A DNA stretch of 58,594 bases, taken from the IMG/VR virus record IMGVR_UViG_3300025520_000140, positions 1-58,594 of that record; one strand, given 5' to 3'. Made by a program: the position numbers and the translations under genes. The notes beneath the pieces were generated by a model. That model was not told the DNA's origin and did no database searches. It saw only the letters and a list, made by a program, of their open reading frames with translations. Positions 48,680 through 56,961 of this stretch are shown here, one piece after another. Within the stretch, counting starts at the first letter, position 1, and every line of letters begins with the position of its first letter. The stretch comes from a virus.

Positions 48680-49609
48680 ATGGCGATATTGGGAAAGACA
48701 CTTATGGATGCCGGGTTTGATGGCATCTTCTCCGAGGTGTCACACGATGAAAAACTGGGGCTGATAAATCCCCACCATTTGCGCTTGTTCCAACTAAGTG
48801 TGGTTGACAATGCGTTTACTTTTGATGCGCTGAAGAGATTTCTTCTCATTAATATCGGGCAGTACATCTACTCGCGGGAACGCATCAAGAAATTTATGGA
48901 CGAAAAAGAGATTACGCTTATCGGTTTAAAAGCGGTAGAACTGCTGCGTAATCGCTGCAATGGCGATTTGACTTGGCTCGGCGACGAATTGGGTGACCTT
49001 ATGCTGTATGTCTTTTTGGAGCAGATTCTTAACGCTCCGAAGGTGTTTAGCAAGTTTGACTTTCCTGCTGATGGGTATCTTGTGCCGGGGAGCAGCGGCG
49101 TACACCTGCTTCAACCTGACAACGTTATTCCGACTTACCAGATGGTTTTTGGCAAGTCACGCATCGTCGGCGACCCGCGTGACGCGATAGATGCAGCCTT
49201 TGTTACGCTTGAAGCCATAAAGAATGATACTTCCCGCGAAATGCGGCTCGTGGAAAGCACGGCGTTTGACAAGCAGTTCGCGCCGGAAGTCGCCGATCTT
49301 CTGCAAAGCCTCATTCTGCCAAGCAAAGGTCAATCTCCCACCCACGACACGGCTTTTGGCGTATTCCTTGGCTACTCGCTGGGATTAGATGTAGATGGCT
49401 ACACATCAGAGCAGTTCCGCGCCGAGTTGGAGCGGAAAATGAAACTCGACATTAAGAACCACGTCACCTACATAGTAGACAAAATCAAGGCCGCAAAAAT
49501 GGAGAGGTATTCGTTTTACTTTTACTTTTTGCCCTTCAACAAGGCAGATGGCGAGAAGCAGAGCATAATGGGTTCGCTCCTCGGGCTTAAGGGAGGGGCT
49601 GTAGGATGA
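48680..49609 (+). CDS. hamA: Hachiman-like HamA (DUF1837) protein, 309 aa
   Basis: First gene of a Hachiman-type anti-phage pair. The C-terminal region fits DUF1837: PGSSGVHLLQPDN..., then YQMVFGKSRIVGDPRDAIDAAFVTLEAIKND. In DUF1837/HamA the nuclease signature is expected around the VFGxS(R/K) strand as ExK; here GKSR stands in that place, so the catalytic residues may be shifted or diverged. The pair partner hamB overlaps by 4 bases. Ribosome-binding site GGGAGGGAGAAGG. HamA is a nuclease released on DNA damage detection by HamB in studied systems. Confidence 0.82.
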   Translation: MAILGKTLMDAGFDGIFSEVSHDEKLGLINPHHLRLFQLSVVDNAFTFDALKRFLLINIGQYIYSRERIKKFMDEKEITLIGLKAVELLRNRCNGDLTWLGDELGDLMLYVFLEQILNAPKVFSKFDFPADGYLVPGSSGVHLLQPDNVIPTYQMVFGKSRIVGDPRDAIDAAFVTLEAIKNDTSREMRLVESTAFDKQFAPEVADLLQSLILPSKGQSPTHDTAFGVFLGYSLGLDVDGYTSEQFRAELERKMKLDIKNHVTYIVDKIKAAKMERYSFYFYFLPFNKADGEKQSIMGSLLGLKGGAVG

Positions 49610-52230
49610 CTGACAAATATGGCATCAGCTTGGGCAATGTTATCTTTGCAGGCATCGACCGCAACCCTTACCTGATTGAGTTGTACAACCATATACTGTA
49701 CAACTATGCATTGTCCCTCTTTGGCATCACACAGATGGAGCCGAAAGAGGTTGATGTCGAGGCAGCTCTCCGTTTTGCCGATGTCCTCTCGAAGTCCACC
49801 GACAAGGAGAAGTCCGACAGACACAAGATTTGGGCGCAGGAAATCGTTGCGCTTTTAAAGGCGACCCAACCTGACAATCCCGCCGTGCTTGAATATTTTG
49901 GTTCAGTTCTTATGAGTACCGAGAACTTTCGCGGTCTTGCTATGAATGCACCTCAATTTCAGAGTCGAACGTTGCTCGACAGGTTCTACACGGAATTTTG
50001 CAGGGAGCTTCTAAGCATCCCGGCTGACAAAGAGAAACAGTTCTTCCGTTCACAGAAGGAAGTTTACGACCGCCTGACCGAACCGTACTTTAGTTATTCG
50101 GGACCAACCTCAATGGGCAAGTCTTTTGTTATGCGCATGTTTATCAAAAAGCAGGTTATGGACGGCTCGAACCTGAACTTTGCCATCCTTGTCCCAACGA
50201 AGGCTCTGATAAACGAAGTATACAGCAAAATCATCGAGGACTTAAAAATCGATGAAAAGAGAGGCTATCTCGCCGAGCGCAATTACACTCTTGTGACCGC
50301 GGCAGGTGCGCTGCAATTAAAAAAAGGCGACATGAACTTCATCTTTGTCCTTACGCCGGAGCGGTTGCTATACTTGCTTATCGGGAAGCCAGATGTGAGG
50401 ATTGACTACCTCTTCATCGACGAGGCACACAAGATTTCAGCAAAGGACAGCCGCAGTGCGTTCTACTACAAGGTTGTGGATATGATTTCCCAAAGGCAAA
50501 AACCGCACGTCATATTTGCTTCGCCGAATATCCCAAACCCAGAGGTGTATTTAAAACTACTGCCCGACGCGGATATGGAAGCCGACCGTAAACTGGCCAC
50601 CTCGTTTTCGCCGGTCAGCCAGATAAAGATTCTGGTGGATTTGATATGCGGCGAGATAAAGACATTTAACTCCTATACCGAGCAGCTTGATACGGTGACG
50701 AGTTTTCCGCACGGGGTAAACCTCCACCAGATTATCGTTTCGGTATGCCGTCGACAGGACGATCGAAAAATGCAGAATATCGTCTATTTCAATTCAAAGG
50801 AAAAGGCGGTTGAATATGCGCTCGACTTTGCCAAGAATGTGCCGGAGCAAAACGATGAGGCTCTGACCTCGTTAGCGAAAGAAATAAGGAACGAGGTTCA
50901 CGGCGATTACTACCTTGCCGATATAGTCACAAAGGGTGTGGCTTACCATATTGGCTACTTGCCCGCTTCTATTCGGGTGAGAATAGAGGATCTGTATCGC
51001 GACCGTAAAATCCACACGTTGTTCTGTACCAGCACCTTATTGGAGGGAGTTAATCTGCCTGCTGACAACCTGTTTATTACTACCTATGGCAAAGGTCGTG
51101 GCAGGTCAAAGATGAAGGCCGTTGACTTCAAGAATCTAATAGGGCGCGTGGGGCGTATTGAGTACAATCTCTACGGCAACGTCTTTCTTGTTCGACTCGA
51201 AAGTAAGACTACTACCGAGGGCTTTATTGAGTTGCTTAAGCAAGAAGTGCCGAAACAGGAACTGTCCCTTGTTTCTGAACTGACAGACAGTCACAAGAAA
51301 CAGATTGTGGCTTGCCTTCTGGAGGGCGACATTGGACTTGATAATGTGAAAATCAAATCTAAAGAGTTGTACAAGCTAATCCGTAAATTTGCCTTGATAC
51401 TGTTGCGCGATATAACCCAGGACAACAACAGCATTGTCCGCCGCGAGTTTGCGCCATACTTGCAGGGCAATACCGAGGCTAAAATTAAAGAAGCTTTTCG
51501 CAAGATGGACAGCGCGCCGGACGATGACATTAATATATCCGTTGATCAGACGAAAAGCCTGTATGGAGCCATAGCGAATGGTCTCAGTTATCCTTCGCTT
51601 ACTGCCGAGCGAAATGTCGACTATAATACCTTGATGGATTTCCTGACAGAGTTAAGCGGAGTATTCAATTGGAGAAAATATGACAGCGAGAGCATTGGCA
51701 ACAACAACCGCTTAAAATGGTACGGCGTAGTACTGAGTCGCTGGATTAACGGCCACGGACTGAGCTTCATCATGAAAGAGTCAATCGACTACTATAGAAG
51801 GAATCCAGAAAAGAAGGTTCAAATCAACAACAAGCTGGAGGTATACAACGGCTCCAAGCGGCACATAAACAGTCTGATTGGTGAAACATTGGAAGCTATT
51901 GAGCGGGTTATCCTATTCAGCCTTTCAAACTACTTCTTGAAGTTTTCGGAAGCGTACAAGCGGTATCATCATATCGAGGGTGATCTGAAGAATGATTGGT
52001 ATGAGTATGTCGAATATGGGACAACGAATCCGCTCACGATATTTCTTCAGCGAAACGGATTCTCACGTGAAACGGCTATGTATATACGGCAGCACCGCAC
52101 CGAATACGTCACCGGTTTAGAAGTTGCCGACCCCAAGCTGAAGCAAAGCCTTGCCCAATGCGGCAACTTTAGCGTCGAACTTGAGGTCGCAGATATGATG
52201 TATAACAATCCCGAGCTGTTTGTGGATTGA
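49606..52230 (+). CDS. hamB: Hachiman-like HamB helicase, 874 aa
   Basis: SF2 helicase partner of HamA. Walker A YSGPTSMGKSFVMRMF, Walker B YLFIDEAHKIS, motif III FASPNIPNP, motif V FCTSTLLEGVNLPADNLFITTYGKGRG, motif VI NLIGRVGRIEYN. N-terminal 150 residues precede the helicase core, and the C-terminal half is a large helical domain. Directly coupled to hamA (4-base overlap). In known systems it holds HamA inactive until DNA ends or damage are sensed. Confidence 0.88.
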   Translation: MTDKYGISLGNVIFAGIDRNPYLIELYNHILYNYALSLFGITQMEPKEVDVEAALRFADVLSKSTDKEKSDRHKIWAQEIVALLKATQPDNPAVLEYFGSVLMSTENFRGLAMNAPQFQSRTLLDRFYTEFCRELLSIPADKEKQFFRSQKEVYDRLTEPYFSYSGPTSMGKSFVMRMFIKKQVMDGSNLNFAILVPTKALINEVYSKIIEDLKIDEKRGYLAERNYTLVTAAGALQLKKGDMNFIFVLTPERLLYLLIGKPDVRIDYLFIDEAHKISAKDSRSAFYYKVVDMISQRQKPHVIFASPNIPNPEVYLKLLPDADMEADRKLATSFSPVSQIKILVDLICGEIKTFNSYTEQLDTVTSFPHGVNLHQIIVSVCRRQDDRKMQNIVYFNSKEKAVEYALDFAKNVPEQNDEALTSLAKEIRNEVHGDYYLADIVTKGVAYHIGYLPASIRVRIEDLYRDRKIHTLFCTSTLLEGVNLPADNLFITTYGKGRGRSKMKAVDFKNLIGRVGRIEYNLYGNVFLVRLESKTTTEGFIELLKQEVPKQELSLVSELTDSHKKQIVACLLEGDIGLDNVKIKSKELYKLIRKFALILLRDITQDNNSIVRREFAPYLQGNTEAKIKEAFRKMDSAPDDDINISVDQTKSLYGAIANGLSYPSLTAERNVDYNTLMDFLTELSGVFNWRKYDSESIGNNNRLKWYGVVLSRWINGHGLSFIMKESIDYYRRNPEKKVQINNKLEVYNGSKRHINSLIGETLEAIERVILFSLSNYFLKFSEAYKRYHHIEGDLKNDWYEYVEYGTTNPLTIFLQRNGFSRETAMYIRQHRTEYVTGLEVADPKLKQSLAQCGNFSVELEVADMMYNNPELFVD

Positions 52231-52309
52231 GATATGGGCTTGTGATCCGACAAGAACTTCTCGTTGCACAAAAACAGATTTACGCGGACGCAGTAAGTAG
52301 GTATTCTGT

Positions 52310-52325
52310 CTTTAGTATACTAAAG
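52310..52325. promoter_or_regulatory. perfect 16-base palindrome upstream of gajA
   Basis: CTTTAGTATACTAAAG, a perfect palindrome ending 25 bases before the gajA ATG. TATACT within it could serve as a -10 element, so a dimeric repressor bound here would block that promoter. Confidence 0.55.
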
Positions 52326-52350
52326 CCCAAACACTCCGAAGGAGGCCTAT

Positions 52351-54078
52351 ATGAGGATAACTTGTGTTAAGGTTTCAAATTACAGGAACATCGATGGAAT
52401 AAACGTCAATTTCAACCCGGAGTGTAATTACATCATTGGGGAGAACAACCTTGGAAAAAGCAATTTCCTTTCTCTCCTCAGCACCATATGCAACGGAAAG
52501 GGTTTTGACGACAATGACTTCACTGATCCCGCAAAGCCCATAGAAATTGAAATGGATATAAAACTGCTCCCGAATGAGCAGGGTTTTTTTGGAGACAATT
52601 TTTCGCCCGAAGATGCTTCGTTGCTAAAGATTCGCTATCAACAAGCAATGAGGGACGCTTACCCGACCATCGTCAGCGCAGACTCAAACGAAAGCATCCA
52701 GACACGGCTCATAAGGAAAATCAACTTCCTTAAATATGAGACTACTTCTATTCCAAGCAGGGAATTACGCCTTGATTCGCAAAAAGGTGCTGGGCTTCTC
52801 ATAGGTAGAATAATTGAGATGTTTATCACTGATGGAGCGCCGGTATTCCTGAATGACGAGCAGGTTGGCGACTTAATAGATTTCATCAACAAGCATTTGG
52901 GGAAAATCCGTAGCTTTCGCGACTATTCCATTAAGGCAACGGTCTCACCAAATACAACCGAAATGTTGACGAGACTTTTTTATCTGTCTGATGGTGATAG
53001 AAAAATAGACACAACGGGCAGCGGTGTCCAATATATGGCGATGGCTTCTATAAACATCCTGTGCCAAATTATGGAGTTGTACAAAAGCAAGTCAACTCCG
53101 TTTGAGGAACAGATTTATACGGACGACAACGGCAAAAAGCTATTGCCGCTAGTACTATCGATTGACGAACCTGAGGTGCATCTTAACCCTTATTTGCAGA
53201 GGTCGCTCATCGGCTACTACAAAAGGATTCTACGTAACGAGGATGCCGAGTTTGCAGAACTGCTAAAGAGCTGCTTTAACGTGGATGGCATCGCCGGACA
53301 GTTGATTATCGTCACCCACTCGACGGACGCTTTGGTTGGGGATTACCGTAACCTAATCCGTTTCTACAAGGATGGGGAAAGGACTGCGGTCGTAAGCGGT
53401 GCAGACCCAAGCATGAGTTTTACTTCCGTTAACGAAAAACACCTGATAATGCATTTCCCTGAAATAAAGGAAGCTTTCTACGCTAAATGCGCCATGGTGA
53501 TTGAGGGCGAAACGGAGTACGGGTGCGTAAACACTTTTGCCGACAAAGGTGGCGTCGCTTTGGACGACTACGGAATTTGCGTGATAAATGCAAGGGGCGA
53601 GGGTTCAATTAAACCGCTCCGACAGCTACTGGAACGATTCCATGTGCCGAGCATCGCTATTTACGACGGCGATGTAAAGGCGGGTCATACGGCAGCCGCT
53701 GACGAGTTTTATACAACGGAATTGTGCTTTGAAATCGAGATTGTCAAAGCGCTGTACGCCAACGGCAATGCCTCACTTGTCCGCCAGATAGCGCTGGATT
53801 TAGATAACAAAGCTGAATCGATAACAATGGATGCAGATTTCGTTCGTAAGCACTTCAAAAAGATGGGCATAGATATCAATAGCTACTCACCAAAGAAGCT
53901 GTCAGATGTAAGCGACACCAACGAAATTGAGTTCTGTCAGATGTATTCAGCGTGGTTCATGGCTAAAAAAGGCGTCCTCCTTGGGCGGATTATTGGCGAC
54001 ACGCTTCCCTCCGAACTTATTCCCGCATGCTATATCAATGCGATAAAAAAAGCGCAGGAGGTAGCTGCGAATGGCTAA
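52351..54078 (+). CDS. gajA: Gabija-like GajA: ATPase with TOPRIM nuclease domain, 575 aa
   Basis: Class 2 OLD-family nuclease. ABC-type ATPase: Walker A NYIIGENNLGKSNFLS, signature region DTTGSGVQYMAM, Walker B LPLVLSIDEPEVHLNP, then QLIIVTHSTDAL. The TOPRIM domain shows the catalytic glutamate in AMVIEGETEYG and DxD in IAIYDGDVKAG. It is followed with an 8-base overlap by a UvrD-type helicase, the arrangement that defines Gabija. Known GajA enzymes nick DNA when nucleotide pools fall during infection. Ribosome-binding site GAAGGAGG. Confidence 0.87.
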   Translation: MRITCVKVSNYRNIDGINVNFNPECNYIIGENNLGKSNFLSLLSTICNGKGFDDNDFTDPAKPIEIEMDIKLLPNEQGFFGDNFSPEDASLLKIRYQQAMRDAYPTIVSADSNESIQTRLIRKINFLKYETTSIPSRELRLDSQKGAGLLIGRIIEMFITDGAPVFLNDEQVGDLIDFINKHLGKIRSFRDYSIKATVSPNTTEMLTRLFYLSDGDRKIDTTGSGVQYMAMASINILCQIMELYKSKSTPFEEQIYTDDNGKKLLPLVLSIDEPEVHLNPYLQRSLIGYYKRILRNEDAEFAELLKSCFNVDGIAGQLIIVTHSTDALVGDYRNLIRFYKDGERTAVVSGADPSMSFTSVNEKHLIMHFPEIKEAFYAKCAMVIEGETEYGCVNTFADKGGVALDDYGICVINARGEGSIKPLRQLLERFHVPSIAIYDGDVKAGHTAAADEFYTTELCFEIEIVKALYANGNASLVRQIALDLDNKAESITMDADFVRKHFKKMGIDINSYSPKKLSDVSDTNEIEFCQMYSAWFMAKKGVLLGRIIGDTLPSELIPACYINAIKKAQEVAANG

Positions 54079-55894
54079 TGCTAATCTTGGGGAAATCAAG
54101 GATAAAATCTCAAGGCAACACGAGGGTGATGAGAAGCAGCTTGAAGTCATTTTCTCCGACAGTCCTCGTATTATTGTAGAAGCACCAGCGGGCTATGGGA
54201 AGACCACGACTATGATTAGCCGGATTGCTTATTTGTTTGCTTCCGGCGGCATTCCGAATCCCAAACGGATTCTTGGATTGACCTTTAGCGTCAACGCTGC
54301 GTTGAAAGTTAAGCGTGAGGTAGCCGAAAAACTGCCCGCTCTACTCGGCTCTCAAAACAGTCTTGTGTCATTGAGCGATAAAGTTACCGTCACGAACTAC
54401 CACGGTTTTTGTAAGGGGATTCTAAAAAAGTATGGTTACCTCATTGCCGATGCTTTGAGAAAGGACGTTAATCTTTTTCGGGCAGTCGGTGACAGTGAGA
54501 TTGATAGGCATGCAAACCTTAAAACCGCTTTGTTGCTGCAGGAACTTGAGCAACTCAAAGCTGTAGAAACCGCAATAAAGGAAGCTCGCATCCCCGATTT
54601 GCAGACTATACGCAACTACAACGAAATAGTCATCAAGAAGCTGTTGCCATTGGATTTTATTACCCACAATGCAATACTTCTGCTTGTTATAGAAATTTTC
54701 GACCTCTTTGCCGAAATAAGGAAGTTCTACCAAAGCTACTTTCCTCTTATAGTCGTCGACGAGTTTCAAGACACAAATTGTATTGCGTGGAGTTTGCTCG
54801 AAGCAGTTATTACCGACCGCACCCAGTTGGTTTTTCTAGGTGACCCGCTACAACGGATATACGGTTTCATCGGCGCATTACCGGATATAATGACGACGGT
54901 CGCCGAAAAATACTGCATGACCAAGGTGGTTTTGTCAAAGAACTACAGGTTTCGCAACAATCCAGAAATGCTCAAGCTTGATAGAAACATCAGAGAAAAC
55001 GCCGCCTCCTGTTTTACATCAATATTTCAAGATGCAGACGTGGCGCAATTGCCGGCATTCTGGGGTAGCACACAACAAGACGAGGCAAATAAGGTCGCTG
55101 CGAAAGTACAAAGCCTTATGAGTAGCGGCACAGATAAAATTGCGATCCTTTTTAGGAGCCGTGGCAAAAACGCTGAAATTGTAGAAGCTGAACTCGCGAA
55201 GCGCAGTGTGCCGTACTTCTACGGAATGTTTACCGATGAAGACCCCGACTATGTTGACTTTCATAACAAGTGCCACGAGATGTTCATTAAAAAGTTTGGG
55301 AAATTCAAGAATATAAATAAGAAAGCGTTGATTACTTTTTCAGATAGCGTAAAAATGGCGTATGCATTAACAAGCGGCAAGACGGTCAATTCCCTACTTC
55401 GGCTGCTTGATGCCCTCGTTGAAAAAGTCTCTATAGACTACGCTGACCTTTTGTCCGAGGATAAATATGGATTGCTTCTGGACATATTTGAGAATCGGCA
55501 GTTGAAACAGGCAATGGAATATGTAGACTCGCAAGTCATCCTTTCGACCGTTCACGGCGCGAAAGGTCTTGAATGGGACTATGTTATCCTTTCGGATGTG
55601 GAACAGTGGGTGCTTACATTCATTTGCCATTCGTGTACAAGTGCCGATAAGAATAACTCAACCATCAACTATTGCCGCCTACCCCAGATGATTCCTGATA
55701 ATATGAAAACCACCATACTTGATGACCTTTGTGTCTTTTATGTTGGATTAACGAGAGCAAGAAAGCAAGCGTATATATCGGCGAGCGCCGAACGGTTCAA
55801 TGCACAGGGGCGGCAATTTACTAACGGCAAGATTTGCTGCTTGGCTTTGATTAACGGCGTAAAACTTGTTAAAGCGGAGTCTGTCGCTATTTAG
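54071..55894 (+). CDS. gajB: Gabija-like GajB: UvrD-family helicase, 607 aa
   Basis: SF1 helicase: motif I VEAPAGYGKTTTM, II LIVVDEFQDTN, III FLGDPLQRIYGF, IV LSKNYRFRNN, V STVHGAKGLEWDYVIL, VI DDLCVFYVGLTRARKQAYIS. Smaller than chromosomal UvrD (about 720 aa), as usual for GajB. It overlaps gajA and ends before two terminator-like hairpins at 55928 and 56004. It partners GajA in phage defence. Confidence 0.87.
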   Translation: MANANLGEIKDKISRQHEGDEKQLEVIFSDSPRIIVEAPAGYGKTTTMISRIAYLFASGGIPNPKRILGLTFSVNAALKVKREVAEKLPALLGSQNSLVSLSDKVTVTNYHGFCKGILKKYGYLIADALRKDVNLFRAVGDSEIDRHANLKTALLLQELEQLKAVETAIKEARIPDLQTIRNYNEIVIKKLLPLDFITHNAILLLVIEIFDLFAEIRKFYQSYFPLIVVDEFQDTNCIAWSLLEAVITDRTQLVFLGDPLQRIYGFIGALPDIMTTVAEKYCMTKVVLSKNYRFRNNPEMLKLDRNIRENAASCFTSIFQDADVAQLPAFWGSTQQDEANKVAAKVQSLMSSGTDKIAILFRSRGKNAEIVEAELAKRSVPYFYGMFTDEDPDYVDFHNKCHEMFIKKFGKFKNINKKALITFSDSVKMAYALTSGKTVNSLLRLLDALVEKVSIDYADLLSEDKYGLLLDIFENRQLKQAMEYVDSQVILSTVHGAKGLEWDYVILSDVEQWVLTFICHSCTSADKNNSTINYCRLPQMIPDNMKTTILDDLCVFYVGLTRARKQAYISASAERFNAQGRQFTNGKICCLALINGVKLVKAESVAI

Positions 55895-55914
55895 CAAGGG
55901 TGTGCATGGCTTAT

Positions 55915-55934
55915 AATCGTTAAAACTTGCACCG
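55915..55934 (+). repeat. imperfect terminal direct repeat, right copy
   Basis: AATCGTTAAAACTTGCACCG matches the left copy (1457-1476) at 18 of 20 positions. It lies about 955 bases inside the right attachment site and overlaps the terminator after gajB. Confidence 0.35.
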
Positions 55935-55960
55935 CCTTGAAATCAGGAGCGGTGCATTTT
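55928..55960 (+). terminator. intrinsic terminator after gajB
   Basis: TGCACCGC (55928-55935) and GCGGTGCA (55949-55956), an 8-base-pair stem followed by TTTT. It ends the defence transcript. Confidence 0.8.
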
Positions 55961-56003
55961 ATCAATTCATTGTTACTTTGCCAAAGAAATATTACGCGAA
56001 CAA

Positions 56004-56033
56004 GGCTACTGAGGAATCAGTAGCCGCTTTTCT
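56004..56033 (+). terminator. second hairpin after the defence operon
   Basis: GGCTACT (56004-56010) and AGTAGCC (56019-56025) with an 8-base loop, followed by GCTTTTCTT. Either a second terminator or a fold separating the toxin-antitoxin pair from the defence operon. Confidence 0.55.
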
Positions 56034-56100
56034 TGCTTGCCGTTACTCCAGTCAGGCCATGTTATATCACTAGAAGCGGTGGACTTGTCGGGCGTCTAGC

Positions 56101-56136
56101 TTGCTATCAGCCATACAATAGCGTACAATTGTTGTA
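56101..56136 (+). promoter_or_regulatory. toxin-antitoxin promoter with overlapping operator
   Basis: TTGCTA (56101-56106), 17-base spacer, TACAAT (56124-56129). A palindrome TACAA-TTG-TTGTA (56124-56136) overlaps the -10 box, a usual arrangement for autoregulation by a RelB/DinJ-type antitoxin. Confidence 0.65.
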
Positions 56137-56153
56137 AAGGGAGTGAAGCTGAA

Positions 56154-56471
56154 ATGCCCAAATCGTCTAGCATTTACACGCGGGTTGAACCTGAAATTAA
56201 AGAGCAGGCCGAACAGATACTGTCAAAGCTCGGCATTCCAGTAGCGAGTGCGGTGAATCTGTTTTTACATCAGGTTGTCTTGCGTAAAGGGATTCCATTC
56301 AGTGTCTGCCTGCCTCCCAACACGCCCTTTGACTATTCGGCTTTGACAGCCGAGCAGTTTGATGAGGAAATGCAAAAAGGCCTCACTAGCTTCGACGCTG
56401 GCAGGATTGTATCGTCTGCGGACGTGAGAGCCAAGATGCAACGGCAATACTGCGTATGCGATGGAAAGTGA
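56154..56471 (+). CDS. RelB/DinJ-family antitoxin, 105 aa
   Basis: The N-terminal ribbon-helix-helix pattern SIYTRVEPEIKEQAEQILSKLGIPVASAVNLFLHQVVLRKGIPFSV is typical of DinJ-like antitoxins (KxxAxxIxxxLGIxxSxAIxxFxxxxVxxxGxPF). It binds its operator as a dimer and neutralises the toxin through the C-terminal segment. AAGGGAGTGAAGCTGAA precedes the ATG. It overlaps the toxin start by 16 bases, giving coupling. Confidence 0.92.
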   Translation: MPKSSSIYTRVEPEIKEQAEQILSKLGIPVASAVNLFLHQVVLRKGIPFSVCLPPNTPFDYSALTAEQFDEEMQKGLTSFDAGRIVSSADVRAKMQRQYCVCDGK

Positions 56472-56785
56472 TTTACGCGGAAGATGCCGTGCAGGACCTG
56501 CAGGGCGTATTTGACTATATTTCCGATGTTTTGCTTGAGCCTATTGTAGCCGCAAGGCAAGTAGACCGAATCATGGATGCGGCAGATTCCCTTGACCACA
56601 TGCCGCTGCGTCATCGTCTGTATGATAGGGAGCCGTGGCGGTCTAGGGGTTTGCGCGTTATGCCTGTCGATAACTATCTGGTGTTTTATTTACCGGACGA
56701 AGCAAAGAAGATCGTTGCGATTATCCGCATAATGTACGGGAGGCGCGACATCGGCACGCACTTACTCCGGGATCCTAGCTGTTGA
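56456..56785 (+). CDS. RelE/ParE-family toxin, 109 aa
   Basis: RelE-fold protein: WKVIYAEDAVQDLQGVFDYI, DRIMDAADSLDHMPLRHRLYDREPWRSRGLRVMPVDNYLVFYLPDEAKKIVAIIRIMYGRRDIG with the closing RxxYxxRD. It would cleave mRNA at the ribosome (RelE) or poison gyrase (ParE); the sequence does not decide. As the last prophage gene before attR it would stabilise the element. Confidence 0.9.
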   Translation: MRWKVIYAEDAVQDLQGVFDYISDVLLEPIVAARQVDRIMDAADSLDHMPLRHRLYDREPWRSRGLRVMPVDNYLVFYLPDEAKKIVAIIRIMYGRRDIGTHLLRDPSC

Positions 56786-56888
56786 AACGGCGAAGACCTA
56801 AAGTCACACTAATCAAGGACTCGGGCAGAGCCCCAGTGAGGTTGCTAGGCCTCTTGCGTGATCCGCTTGCACTTGCGCATTGAGTCCG

Positions 56889-56949
56889 GCACTCGGAGAA
56901 GCCCTGATCAGCATGCCTTCGGACGGTGGGTTCAACTCCCCCCGCCTCC
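56889..56949 (+). repeat. attR: 61-bp attachment repeat (displaced ssrA 3' end)
   Basis: Identical to 1182-1242. It carries the T-arm and acceptor 3' strand but is not followed by ACCA (GGGG instead). Everything to its right is host DNA, so the uninterrupted host ssrA would have lacked an encoded CCA. GGCGAAGACCT occurs just after it (56952-56962) and again 90 bases before it (56789-56799). Confidence 0.92.
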
Positions 56950-56961
56950 GGGGCGAAGACC

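Larger units (their letters stand above)
1182..56949. mobile_element. tmRNA-integrated siphovirus-type prophage carrying a defence island
   Basis: The limits are set by a perfect 61-base direct repeat, 1182-1242 (inside ssrA) and 56889-56949. Between them lie serine recombinases, lysis, tail, head, packaging, replication and regulatory genes on the minus strand, then about 14.5 kb of defence genes on the plus strand. The HK97-type portal, protease and capsid, the long tape measure, Dit and the TP901-1-like tail tube show a long non-contractile-tailed virion. All structural modules look intact. Outside the repeats the genes (smpB, ssrA, a lipoprotein) read as host genes. No tyrosine integrase and no recognisable CI-type repressor were found. 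Confidence 0.93.

Noticed and set aside
56060-56100. Possible fourth copy of the promoter-like element on the minus strand
   Set aside because: Only a GTGATATAA-like fragment matches; the CTTGCTAT block nearby is on the opposite strand and is better explained as the -35 region of the toxin-antitoxin promoter.
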